Of a stretch of 64,000 nucleotides of DNA, positions 7,498 through 15,235 are shown piece after piece; the first letter of the stretch is position 1; each line of letters starts with the position of its first letter. The DNA lies in contig JAGB01000001.1 of assembly GCA_000526435.1 (NCBI GenBank), positions 1 through 64,000 on the forward strand. The letters are read 5' to 3'. Source of the stretch: Caldicoprobacter oshimai DSM 21659 (GTDB lineage Bacteria; Bacillota; Clostridia; Caldicoprobacterales; Caldicoprobacteraceae). The position numbers and the translations under genes were made by a program. The notes under the pieces are model-generated. The model was not told the DNA's origin. It searched no databases and saw nothing but the letters and a program-made list of their open reading frames with translations.

Positions 7498-8520
7498 ATG
7501 AATTCTAAAGAGATAGTATTGAGAACTCTAAATTACGAGGAGCCTGAAAGGGTTGCCAGGTCTTTCTGGGATTCTGATCTGGTGTGGTGTAGCAATACGG
7601 TAAAGACACACGCCACTGAATGGAAAAAGGTGGGAGATAATCGCTGGGAAAGAATAGATGAATGGGGGAATGTGTGGGCAAGGCTGGATTCAACTTCAAA
7701 AGGAGAAGTGATTAAGGGTGTGCTGGAAGACATAGAAGATTACACGGCTTATGAGTTTCCTGATTTTTCAAATCCTGATGACTATCAGATTGTGAAGAAG
7801 TGTAAAGCAGAACACCCTGACAAGTGGATAATAGGGAGTATGCCCGGATTTACCTTTAATATAGCTAGAAAGCTCTTTAAACTAGAAAATTATTTTGTTA
7901 AGCTGATGCTGGAGACTGAGAAAATGCACCAGCTTCATGATAAAATCGATGAGATGCTGGTGGACATGATCACAAATTATGCCAGGGCGGGCGTTGATAG
8001 CATCATGTTTCCTGAGGACTGGGGGACGCAAACACAGCTTTTTATAAATCCCAAACTCTGGTATGAGGAGTTTTATCCCCGCTTCCAAAAACTGTGCGCA
8101 GTTGCGCATGAATGCGGTATAAAAGTTTTTATGCATTCGTGTGGAGCTATAGGTGCAATCATTCCCGGTCTCATTGAAGCAGGGGTTGACCTGTTGCAGT
8201 TTGACCAGCCCACGCTGCACGGGATTGACACTTTGGCATCCTATCAGGAAAAAGCAAAGATCACGTTCTGGTGTCCCGTGGATATTCAAAGAACGCTTCA
8301 AACAAGGAATGAAGAAAAAATAAGGGCTGAGGCGCGTGAGCTGCTTGATAAGCTTTGGAGAGGCAGGGGTGGATTTATTGCGGGTTATTATTCTGATAAT
8401 GCGTCTATTGGTTTAGATCCCAAATGGCAGGAGTGCGCCTGTGACGAGTTCGTCAAGCGAGGGCGCAGGGAGAATTATATTTCACTTGATAAAATTCAAT
8501 CGGACAGGGATCTGGCATGA
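7498..8520 (+). CDS. Uroporphyrinogen decarboxylase (URO-D) family protein, methyltransferase-like
   Basis: 340 residues of the URO-D/MtaA/CmuA superfamily. The N-terminal NSKEIVLRTLNYEEPERVA is typical of the non-heme branch. HSCGAIGAIIPGLIEAGVD near residue 216 has the His-x-Cys that binds zinc in methylcobamide:coenzyme methyltransferases, and GVDSIMFPEDWGTQ is a conserved active-site strand. It is not HemE: the heme-branch signature near the N-terminus is absent and no heme genes are nearby. Such proteins cluster with sugar-catabolism genes in Clostridia, with unknown reactions. No corrinoid protein gene is present, so methyl transfer is unproven. Confidence 0.82.
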   Translation: MNSKEIVLRTLNYEEPERVARSFWDSDLVWCSNTVKTHATEWKKVGDNRWERIDEWGNVWARLDSTSKGEVIKGVLEDIEDYTAYEFPDFSNPDDYQIVKKCKAEHPDKWIIGSMPGFTFNIARKLFKLENYFVKLMLETEKMHQLHDKIDEMLVDMITNYARAGVDSIMFPEDWGTQTQLFINPKLWYEEFYPRFQKLCAVAHECGIKVFMHSCGAIGAIIPGLIEAGVDLLQFDQPTLHGIDTLASYQEKAKITFWCPVDIQRTLQTRNEEKIRAEARELLDKLWRGRGGFIAGYYSDNASIGLDPKWQECACDEFVKRGRRENYISLDKIQSDRDLA

Positions 8521-8632
8521 CGGGCCTGAGTTGTTTGCTATAAGAATTCTTTCTCGGGAAGAAGATACATCGACAACGCCAAACCTGTCACATTAAAAAT
8601 TATAAAGAAGGCAATGTTATATAAGAAGAAAG

Positions 8633-8665
8633 TGCAGGATACTCTATCTTTTGGAGTATCCTGCA
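8633..8665 (+). terminator. 12-bp perfect stem-loop, probable terminator of the sugar cluster
   Basis: TGCAGGATACTC and GAGTATCCTGCA pair perfectly across a 9-nt loop, about 110 bp after the URO-D family gene. The downstream T tract is short (ATTTGCG); the other strand has TTCTTCTT, so it may work in either direction. The rest of 8521-8784 shows no gene. Confidence 0.6.
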
Positions 8666-8784
8666 TTTGCGTAGTAATAAGATGAAAAATAGAGGATCCG
8701 TTAGAAATACAGAGAAAATGAAAGTAATTATTAGATATATGCATTTAAATGCTTTAGAACCATCATTTATAGTTAAAAAGTATG

Positions 8785-8813
8785 TTGAATTATTAAAAGT
8801 TGTTGATTATAAT
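8785..8813 (+). promoter_or_regulatory. Promoter of tRNA-Lys
   Basis: TTGAAT (8785-8790) and TATAAT (8808-8813) with a 17-bp spacer place the start about 16 bp before the tRNA. Confidence 0.75.
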
Positions 8814-8835
8814 AAATCACGTCTGATGAGAAGAT

Positions 8836-8911
8836 GGGCCATTAGCTCAGTTGGTAGAGCACCTGACTCTTAATCAGGGTGTCCGGGGTTCGAGTCCCTG
8901 ATGGCTCACCA
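8836..8911 (+). tRNA. tRNA-Lys (anticodon CTT)
   Basis: A complete 76-nt tRNA. Acceptor arms GGGCCAT and ATGGCTC pair, the discriminator A is followed by an encoded CCA, the D-loop has AGCTCAGTTGGTAGAGC, the T-loop GGTTCGAGTCC, and the anticodon loop CTCTTAA between CCTGA/TCAGG reads CTT for lysine AAG codons. Confidence 0.97.
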
Positions 8912-8914
8912 GAG

Positions 8915-8948
8915 GTACCAAGGCCATAAAAGGTCTTGGTACTTTTTT
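8915..8948 (+). terminator. Terminator of tRNA-Lys
   Basis: GTACCAAGGCC and GGTCTTGGTAC pair around ATAAAA and are followed by TTTTTT. Confidence 0.9.
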
Positions 8949-9015
8949 ATTCTTTCTTTTATAATAGCTACATATGCCATAGGTGAAATATAGCATACCA
9001 AAAGGAGTGTTAACA

Positions 9016-9564
9016 ATGGACAAGTTTGAACTTAAATGTGAACAAAGCGTTTTAATGATAATTGACATCCAAGAGCGCTTGGTGTCTGTGATGGATCAGC
9101 GTGATCAGGTGATACACAATGCTAAAATTCTGGTATCCGTTGCCCAAAAGTTAGGAATTCCTGTGGTTGTGACTGAACAATATCCTAAGGGCCTGGGGAA
9201 AACCGTCAAAGAGATAAGCGACGCTCTTGGCGCATTTCAAGCTTTTGAAAAATTATCTTTTTCAGCTTATACCCCGGAGATTATGTCAGAGCTTGCTAAA
9301 CTGGGACGAAAAAAGGTAATTGTGTCCGGAATGGAGACTCATGTGTGTGTTTTTCAGACAGTAAGGGATTTGCTTCGTGATGGTTATCAAGTTTTTGTGG
9401 TCAAAGATGCGGTGTGCTCTAGAACTCTGGAAAATTATCAAAATGGGTTATATCTAATGGCGGAGATGGGAGCCGTTATCACTAATACAGAGACGGTATT
9501 GTTTGACCTTTTGAAAAAAGCAGGCACTCCGTTATTCAAAGAGCTTTCAAAGCTTGTAAAATAA
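9016..9564 (+). CDS. Isochorismatase-like cysteine hydrolase
   Basis: 182 residues from the ATG at 9016, which has AAAGGAG nine bases upstream; the longer reading has no site. It has the catalytic triad pattern of the family: Asp in MIIDIQERL, Lys in EQYPKGLG (or a nearby lysine), and the nucleophilic Cys in SGMETHVCVFQT, whose METH...C stretch is the usual cis-peptide loop. Members hydrolyse amides or vinyl ethers such as nicotinamide, N-carbamoyl compounds or isochorismate. It stands alone between a tRNA terminator and an L,D-transpeptidase, so the context gives no substrate. Confidence 0.9.
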   Translation: MDKFELKCEQSVLMIIDIQERLVSVMDQRDQVIHNAKILVSVAQKLGIPVVVTEQYPKGLGKTVKEISDALGAFQAFEKLSFSAYTPEIMSELAKLGRKKVIVSGMETHVCVFQTVRDLLRDGYQVFVVKDAVCSRTLENYQNGLYLMAEMGAVITNTETVLFDLLKKAGTPLFKELSKLVK

Positions 9565-9655
9565 AGAAATTAAAAATTTTCCCTACATTTGAGAAGTTTT
9601 AGAATCAGTTTAAAAAGAAGGCATTTAAGTATACTTCTAAATGGAAGTTGACGAG

Positions 9656-9669
9656 GTTACAATTGTAAC
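9656..9669. promoter_or_regulatory. Perfect 14-bp palindrome upstream of the L,D-transpeptidase
   Basis: GTTACAATTGTAAC is a perfect palindrome three bases after TTGACG and a few bases before the GGAGG of the next gene. It could be an operator or a small RNA hairpin covering the ribosome binding site region. No matching regulator family assigned. Confidence 0.4.
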
Positions 9670-9690
9670 ATGGAGGTTTAGTTTTAACAT

Positions 9691-10656
9691 ATGATGAAAG
9701 TGATGAAAGGAACATTTGGATTAGTTGTTTTTATTGCGATAGCGATATGTTTTATGTCAAGTTGTGTTGAAAATGCTGTACATGAGCTTGACTTTAACAT
9801 GAATGTAAGAAAATATGGCAATGAGGGGAACGGATATGCTGTTGCCGCGATAGGGGGGGTGGAGATAGAAGAAAAGTCTAACTTAAACTATTTGTCTAAT
9901 GATGAGAACGAGCGTAGTAGGGTTACAGGAGAAGTAAGGAAGTTAGAGACAAAAACTGTAAGTTATTTTGGTAAAGGTGAGGCAAATGAAAATGTTATTG
10001 TAGTAAGACCTTCGATAGTGATAGCAACCGTTGTGGAGGACACTGTTGTAAATAAAGCGGTAAGCAAAAACTCTGAAATAATAGGGAGATTGAAAAAAGG
10101 TGATAATGTGGAAATAATAAGAGACAAGTTGGAAAAGAGGTACTTGATCAAGAAGGACGAATTAGAAGGATGGGTTGATGCAGCTGTATTAGAATTTTCA
10201 GAAGAGCCTGAAACAAATTTGGCAAAGTTAACAGAAGAACAAATTGAAGAATTTATTGAATACAAAGGGTTGGATAGTAAAACTGATTACCTGATATGGG
10301 TAGATATAGAAAGGCAATTAGTTAACGTGCTGAAAAAGGAGAATGACAAGTGGAATCTTATAAAGACAATGATATGTGCAACGGGTAAGAACAGGAGTCC
10401 GACGATAAGAGGTGTTTATACGATACAAGATCGAGGAGAGTGGTTTTATAATGATTATCTACAAAGTGGAGCTAAGTACTGGGTAAGGTTTTACGAATCT
10501 TATCTGTTTCATTCAATTCCATTTGATAAAAATGGTAAAATAGTGGATGATACTTTAGGGAAAAGAGTCTCGTCTGGGTGCATAAGGCTATCAGTGGAAG
10601 ATGCAAAATGGATATATGACAATATACCCAACGGTACAACGGTATTTATACATTGA
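9691..10656 (+). CDS. L,D-transpeptidase lipoprotein with SH3-like domain
   Basis: 321 residues. The N-terminus MMKVMKGTFG plus a hydrophobic stretch and FMSSC is a lipoprotein signal with lipobox, so the protein is anchored outside the membrane. Residues about 110-170 form a bacterial SH3-like wall-binding domain (NSEIIGRLKKGDNVEII...EGWVDAAV). The C-terminal YkuD catalytic domain starts near YLIWVDIERQLVNVL and has the active-site motif HSIPFD and SSGCIRLSVEDA, with the nucleophilic Cys in SxGCIR. It would make 3-3 cross-links in peptidoglycan or attach proteins. Starts at the first ATG of an ATGATG pair behind GGAGG at 14 bp, slightly long spacing. Confidence 0.9.
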   Translation: MMKVMKGTFGLVVFIAIAICFMSSCVENAVHELDFNMNVRKYGNEGNGYAVAAIGGVEIEEKSNLNYLSNDENERSRVTGEVRKLETKTVSYFGKGEANENVIVVRPSIVIATVVEDTVVNKAVSKNSEIIGRLKKGDNVEIIRDKLEKRYLIKKDELEGWVDAAVLEFSEEPETNLAKLTEEQIEEFIEYKGLDSKTDYLIWVDIERQLVNVLKKENDKWNLIKTMICATGKNRSPTIRGVYTIQDRGEWFYNDYLQSGAKYWVRFYESYLFHSIPFDKNGKIVDDTLGKRVSSGCIRLSVEDAKWIYDNIPNGTTVFIH

Positions 10657-10750
10657 GTTAAAATTTTGATATTTCATATATGCTAGTTGCTAGTAGTAGT
10701 GACATAAAATATTATTATAGTGGATTTCCATCATTGGGGGGCTTTCTGCC

Positions 10751-11029
10751 TTGGCTGGTCTATTTGCTTACATCGTGGGAGCTATACCCGGTATAATAAC
10801 GCTAATTTTGGGGATAAAGTTGACAAATGCCATGGGACATGCGCTCAACATTTCACTCACACTCGAAAAAAGTGCCGATTCCAACATGATCAACATGGTA
10901 AGGGAGCTAGCAGTTTATTTTAAGATTCAAGGGATTATGCAGTTAATAGGAATAGCTGTAGCTGTCCTTGTGTTGTTTTTCATGCTTATAGCTACTGTGA
11001 CTATGGGTATATCTTTCTTATATATTTAA
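10751..11029 (+). CDS. Small two-helix membrane protein (possibly DUF5362-like)
   Basis: 92 residues from a TTG at 10751, ten bases after GGGGGG. Two hydrophobic helices are visible: about residues 4-22 (LFAYIVGAIPGIITLILGI) and 62-90 (MQLIGIAVAVLVLFFMLIATV). The stretch between, with ELAVYFKIQGI, resembles the DUF5362 family, though this is a memory-based match. A likely promoter TTGCTA-N17-TATTAT ends at 10715. An overlapping ORF in another frame is rejected because it lacks hydrophobic structure. Function unknown. Confidence 0.65.
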   Translation: MAGLFAYIVGAIPGIITLILGIKLTNAMGHALNISLTLEKSADSNMINMVRELAVYFKIQGIMQLIGIAVAVLVLFFMLIATVTMGISFLYI

Positions 11030-11139
11030 AAAATTAAGGCAACTGGAAAAAAGCCATAGTAAAAGAGGTTATGACAATTTGGATTATGAGAATTTGCAAA
11101 TTAGCAAAAATGTAATGGCGTCAAATTTGGTATCAGATG

Positions 11140-11175
11140 AAAACAAAGGGGTTTAGCTTTAATCGCTAAACCCCT
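11140..11175 (-). terminator. Terminator of tRNA-Leu
   Basis: On the minus strand AGGGGTTTAGC and GCTAAACCCCT pair perfectly around GATTAAA and end in TTGTTTT. It lies 12 bp beyond the tRNA 3' end and may also act on plus-strand transcripts. Confidence 0.85.
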
Positions 11176-11187
11176 CGATTTTATTAC

Positions 11188-11276
<89 letters not shown>

Positions 11277-11301
11277 ATGTCATTGACTTTTGACAACAAA
11301 T

Positions 11302-11330
11302 ATAATAGCATATTAGCTGTGAGAATGCAA
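11302..11330 (-). promoter_or_regulatory. Promoter of tRNA-Leu
   Basis: Read on the minus strand, TTGCAT (11330-11325) and TATTAT (11307-11302) are 17 bp apart, with the start point about 17 bp before the tRNA. Confidence 0.65.
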
Positions 11331-11369
11331 TAGTGATTTTGAACATTATTTCTTAAAGGTGATGATATT

Positions 11370-12449
11370 GTGAGAGCAAAAGAAAACGAAGTTCTGGAAA
11401 AAGCTGTTCTAGTAGGGATTATTGAGTCTAGTCATGATCAGGAAAGCATGGAAGAGCTAAAGGACCTTGCCGAAACGGCAGGTGCACAGGTAGTAGGAGT
11501 TATCACGCAAAAGCGCAAGGGTACTGATAGCGCTTACTATATTGGAAAGGGCAAGCTGGAGGAATTGAAGTCATTTATTCAGGGTAACGAGGTTGATGTT
11601 GTAATAGTAAATGATGAGCTGAGCGGTTCTCAGATCAAAAATATAGAGGACTTTTTGGGCATAAAGATAGTTGATCGAACTTGTCTTATTCTTGATATCT
11701 TTGCCAGTAGAGCCAGGACGAAGGAAAGCAAGCTCCAGGTAGAGCTGGCCCAGCTAAAATACAGGTTACCGCGTCTCACTGGCATGGGAGGCCAGCTTTC
11801 TAGGCTAGGAGGTGGCATAGGCACCAGGGGACCTGGCGAGACCAAGCTTGAAACCGATAGGAGGCATATACAGAACAGAATAAAGTCAATAGAAAAAAAG
11901 CTGGCTAAGTTTGAACGGCATAGGAACTTGTACCGACAAAGGCGAGCCAAAAACAGGATACCCGTCGTGTCCATAGTGGGGTATACCAATGCCGGTAAGT
12001 CCACGCTGTTCAATGCTCTTGCCAAAGCCCAGAGTTATGTGGAGGATAAATTATTTGCTACTCTTGACACCTCTGCACGCAAGCTTATTCTGCCTTCGGG
12101 GATGCAGGTGGTGCTGGTCGATACCGTCGGTTTTATCAGGGACCTCCCGCACGACTTGGTTGAGGGCTTTAAATCCACGCTGGAGGAGGTTAGGTATTCG
12201 GATCTGCTGCTCCATGTGATTGATATAACATCGTCCGACGTTGATGAAAAGATACAGGTGGTGGAGAGAATATTGTCCGATCTGAACGCTATAGATATTC
12301 CACGGTTAGATGTATTTAACAAAATCGACCTTATAGACACACAGCCAGTTGCTAATAACAAGCGGACTATTTTTGTTTCGGCAAAGAAAGGAATTGGACT
12401 GGACGCCTTAAAGGAGGCTATTGAGAATGAGTTGGCAGTAAAGCGCTAG
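11370..12449 (+). CDS. hflX: GTPase HflX, ribosome-associated
   Basis: 359 residues, GTG start at 11370. The N-terminal HflX domain with its glycine-rich linker is clear (GMGGQLSRLGGGIGTRGPGE, about 145-165). The GTPase domain follows with G1 GYTNAGKST, G3 DTVGF, G4 FNKIDL and G5 VSAKKG. HflX binds and splits stalled or stressed 70S ribosomes. The protein is shorter than the usual 410-430 residues because it ends after G5, lacking the extra C-terminal domain of many homologues. It stands divergently from tRNA-Leu, and its stop codon lies inside a terminator stem. Confidence 0.95.
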   Translation: MRAKENEVLEKAVLVGIIESSHDQESMEELKDLAETAGAQVVGVITQKRKGTDSAYYIGKGKLEELKSFIQGNEVDVVIVNDELSGSQIKNIEDFLGIKIVDRTCLILDIFASRARTKESKLQVELAQLKYRLPRLTGMGGQLSRLGGGIGTRGPGETKLETDRRHIQNRIKSIEKKLAKFERHRNLYRQRRAKNRIPVVSIVGYTNAGKSTLFNALAKAQSYVEDKLFATLDTSARKLILPSGMQVVLVDTVGFIRDLPHDLVEGFKSTLEEVRYSDLLLHVIDITSSDVDEKIQVVERILSDLNAIDIPRLDVFNKIDLIDTQPVANNKRTIFVSAKKGIGLDALKEAIENELAVKR

Positions 12450-12464
12450 CAGGATGCTAGCGCT
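12441..12464 (+). terminator. Stem-loop overlapping the hflX stop codon
   Basis: AAGCGCTAGC and GCTAGCGCTT pair perfectly around four to five bases; the TAG stop is in the left arm. The following TGATTG is only weakly T-rich. Confidence 0.6.
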
Positions 12465-12495
12465 TTGATTGATGTAAGCGAGATGAGGAGGAGAA

Positions 12496-13544
12496 TTGCT
12501 GTGGTGTTTAGATATATTTAGATATATAAGGACTTTGAAGTCCAAGATTCTATTTTACTCTTTCAGCATTACGGTTGTTATTTTATCACTGGTTATAGCA
12601 ATTTGTTTGACAAATTTTAATGTTCTTGTCAAGCTAAACAAGATTCAAACTGTCAACCACAATCTGCGCATTTCTATGGACCATATCGAATCCAGCGTAA
12701 GTTCCGTTATGAATATTGCATATTGGAGCTCGATAAACAGTTACATTTCTGCATTTATAACTGCCAGTGATGTATATCCGAACGATTTGAGGTATAAGAA
12801 GATTACTGCCTATAATGCTCTTAAAAACCACGTCTATGGGCTTGGAGTGGACAGGTATATAAACAAAATAATAATATATTCTATAAAAGGTAATTATATA
12901 CAGTTTGGTTTGGTGTACGGTGATCCGTCGGATATACAGGTGTGCACGTCTTTCCCATATTTTGATTTGCTGAGGCAACAGAGGGTGATAAAATGGGTTG
13001 GTATAGTTGAAGAAGGGTTCACCGGTTACAGGAAAAAGGCAATCCCGATTGTTCAAAACATCTATACAAGTTACCAGCAGGCACCTATGGGATGGGTTTA
13101 TATTTCTATGAGTACTGACATGAATATTGCAAAATACAGCAGTACAGATATGGCGGACTTTTTGATATCAGCTATCATTTCGAAGACTCCTCGTTAAAAG
13201 AATGCAAGATTGTAAAATTTACCTTACAACCCATTGTAGAGAATTCAATATTTCACGGGATTGAGCCTAAAGGTACAAAGGGAAATATAGAAATACGTGT
13301 GACAAAATCTTCTGAAGAAACATTAACAATATCTGTAAAAGACGATGGCGTGGGTATGAGCCAGGAACAGATAAAGAAGTTAATGGAAGGGGGCTACACC
13401 GGGAAAAAACGGTTTAATAGTATCGGTATAAAAAATGTGGATGAGCGTATAAAGCTGATATTTGGCGAGTCTTATGGTGTAAAAATTAGCAGTATATTAG
13501 GGGAATATACTGAGGTACTTGTAACTTTGCCATTAATGCGTTAA
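12496..13544 (+). pseudogene. YesM-type sensor histidine kinase with internal deletion
   Basis: The first 215 or so codons give a basic N-terminus, a transmembrane helix (FSITVVILSLVIAICL) and the extracellular sensor half typical of YesM-like kinases. The reading frame then shifts around 13,130-13,146. In another frame the sequence resumes at RYGGLFDISYHFEDSSLKEC, the end of the kinase phosphotransfer region, and continues through LQPIVENSIFHGIEPKG (N box), DDGVGMS (G1) and GIKNVDERIKL to the stop at 13,544. The second transmembrane helix, HAMP and the phospho-acceptor histidine motif are missing, a loss of roughly 250 codons. No response regulator is left beside it. Such kinases normally control carbohydrate ABC transporters, and the stub of one follows. 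Confidence 0.88.
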
Positions 13545-13696
13545 TGTTGTGTCGTTATATTTTCATGAATGTACATCATGATTATAGATGTGGCGAGTTA
13601 ATTACCAGTAAATAACTGGTAAAATAAATGGCCTAAAGGCTAATTGATTTGTTGTTTACAAGTACCAGTATACGAGGTAGGAGGATATGTGCAGAT

Positions 13697-13816
13697 ATGA
13701 GAACAAAAACTCACGAAACATCGCAAAGGCAGATTAGAAAAATCATTATGTATATTTTGTTAATTGCTCTGTCTGCATTAATGGTACTTCCATTAAAGTA
13801 CAAAGGCAAAAGCTAA
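13697..13816 (+). pseudogene. Remnant of a carbohydrate ABC transporter permease (MalG/YesQ type)
   Basis: An ATG at 13697 with GGAGGAT upstream opens a 39-codon frame: a charged N-terminus, RQIRKIIMYILLIALSALMVLPL, then a stop. The basic leader followed by this first helix is the usual start of MalG-type inner-membrane permeases of sugar ABC systems (family knowledge). The remaining 240 or so codons are absent, so it is a truncated remnant. It lies 152 bp behind the broken YesM-type kinase, the usual arrangement for a kinase-regulated sugar transporter, which suggests one deleted locus. Confidence 0.65.
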
Positions 13817-13864
13817 TAAAACTATGAAACGCTGATATGGCGATTGCGTATTATGTTTGATGAT

Positions 13865-13899
13865 TAGCGGTTTGTTAAATGTGACAAACCGCTATTTTG
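13865..13899 (+). terminator. Intrinsic terminator of the vanished transporter locus
   Basis: TAGCGGTTTGT and ACAAACCGCTA pair perfectly around TAAATGTG and are followed by TTTTGTT. It probably once ended the transporter operon. Confidence 0.8.
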
Positions 13900-13970
13900 T
13901 TGCATTAAAAAATTTTTTATTAAACTATCACCTCTTTTCATTATATCTCATAGTATATACTAGAATCAAT

Positions 13971-14045
13971 AATACTACTCTGGTTTGCCGGTAAAATTTA
14001 TAGAAACCATAATTTTACCGGTAGCCAATAAAAAAGAGTAGTATT
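13971..14045. repeat. Nested 75-bp inverted repeat
   Basis: Outer arms AATACTACTCT (13971-13981) and AGAGTAGTATT (14035-14045) and inner arms CCGGTAAAATT (13988-13998) and AATTTTACCGG (14011-14021) are each perfect 11-bp complements, with a 12-nt loop. It lies directly upstream of the Glu/Lys/Ala-rich protein gene. It could be a small palindromic mobile repeat, a long leader hairpin, or a regulator site. No coding sequence inside. Confidence 0.8.
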
Positions 14046-14076
14046 AATAATAAAATTAATGAAAGAGGAATGCTGC

Positions 14077-14436
14077 ATGCATGATATAGATTTCAATGAA
14101 TTGAAAGCTCAGTTAAAGGCTGAACTGGAAGCTGAATTGAAAGCGGAACTGAAAGCCGCAATAAAATCTGAGATTGAGGGAGAACAGGATGTTGAAATGG
14201 AAGAGGAAGAGCGCAACGACCAGAAGCAATACAACAAACAAATTAACTACAACATCCTGACACAAAAACAGTACCAGGGACAAAAAGCTGAGAGCGAGAC
14301 AGAAGCCGACGTGGAATCCGAAAGTGAAGCCGAAGCTGGAGCAAAAAGTAAGAATAAAGCCAAAGCTGAGAGTGAATCAAAATCGGAAAGTGAAGCAAAA
14401 GTCGAGGCCGATAAAAAAGGAAAATATTTTGGTTAA
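14077..14436 (+). CDS. Low-complexity acidic Glu/Lys/Ala-rich protein, unrecognised
   Basis: 119 residues from the ATG at 14077, eight bases after AGAGGA. The first 40 residues are a coiled-coil-like array of near repeats of the form LKAELEAE/LKAELKA. The middle has an Asn/Gln-rich patch (QKQYNKQINYNILTQKQYQG), and the C-terminus is an alternating Glu/Ser/Ala/Lys tail (AESESKSESEAKVEA). No signal peptide or transmembrane helix. Composition is unlike any neighbour. It is followed by a strong stem-loop and then a protein with a similar charged N-terminus, so the two may act together, perhaps on a spore or cell surface (speculation). Confidence 0.65.
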   Translation: MHDIDFNELKAQLKAELEAELKAELKAAIKSEIEGEQDVEMEEEERNDQKQYNKQINYNILTQKQYQGQKAESETEADVESESEAEAGAKSKNKAKAESESKSESEAKVEADKKGKYFG

Positions 14437-14445
14437 AATTTAAAA

Positions 14446-14472
14446 TACGGTGGGGGATTTTCCCCCACTGTA
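14446..14472 (+). terminator. Stem-loop between the two unrecognised genes
   Basis: GTGGGGGA and TCCCCCAC pair, extended by TAC/GTA outside a mismatch. The T tract is displaced (AAGTTTTTG), so termination may be partial. Confidence 0.65.
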
Positions 14473-14622
14473 CATAAGTTTTTGTTCTGCAGCCAGCCCC
14501 ACAGAACCTTATCGACAGTCAGCGTAATTTCTCCGCTGTATATAAATATTTGGACATGTAATCATAGTGATAATTGCTTACGGTTGTTATTTATAATTCC
14601 ACAATAACAGGAGGTTATAAAT

Positions 14623-15075
14623 ATGGATTTGCAGGAAAAATTGCTTGAAGAAAAAGCGGAAAAGGCTAAAACAAGAGACAGAAAAATATTAGAAAGTGAC
14701 AGCATTCAGTATAATTGCCAGGACCTTGATCAAGAGCAGAGAGTTGACGTGAACCCAACACAATCGAATACGCAAAACATTCACATTTATATAGGCAGTG
14801 ATAAGATCAATCTTGCTGCCAGGATAACCGGTGTTGCCTATATTGAGAAGAGCAAGGAGGCTGCTCCAAATGTAAAAATACGCCTGTTTTTTGGACATGA
14901 AAGTGTGATGCCGGTATATGAAACCTATTCTGATAATAATGGTAATTTCGTTATAGAAGATTTACCACCTGGATACTATATGCTGTCTGCTGAACTTGGC
15001 AATCTAAAATACCATTCCCACTATATTAAAGTCCTTCCCGGTCAAAGTATATATGAATCAGTGCTGTTGAGGTAA
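14623..15075 (+). CDS. Carboxypeptidase-regulatory-like domain protein with charged N-terminus
   Basis: 150 residues, ATG at 14623 behind a strong AGGAGG. Residues 1-60 are charged and coil-like (LQEKLLEEKAEKAKTRDRK), then a Gln/Asn/Thr-rich linker (NPTQSNTQNIHIYIG). From about residue 66 (ARITGVAYIEKSKEAAPNVKIRLFFG) to the end lies a carboxypeptidase-regulatory-like / CNA-B-like beta sandwich: YSDNNGNFVIEDLPPGYYML is its signature strand-turn. Such domains act as rigid, stable spacers in surface or coat proteins. No signal peptide is present, so it is cytoplasmic, spore-associated or exported by another route. The role is unknown. Confidence 0.72.
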   Translation: MDLQEKLLEEKAEKAKTRDRKILESDSIQYNCQDLDQEQRVDVNPTQSNTQNIHIYIGSDKINLAARITGVAYIEKSKEAAPNVKIRLFFGHESVMPVYETYSDNNGNFVIEDLPPGYYMLSAELGNLKYHSHYIKVLPGQSIYESVLLR

Positions 15076-15235
15076 TGTATTAATTGAAGCAATAGATGAC
15101 GTATTTTTCCTTGAGGTAGTGATAGCTATAGTATATAATATTAAACTCGATAAACTGCTTGATGCCATGTGAACGTTTGCCATTGATATGGCAAAACAAC
15201 ATACCGGCCATATAAAGCTATTTGAGGTGAGAAAT

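Noticed and set aside
8667-8873. 68-codon ORF running into tRNA-Lys
   Set aside because: It overlaps the tRNA and its promoter, has no ribosome binding site and no domain.
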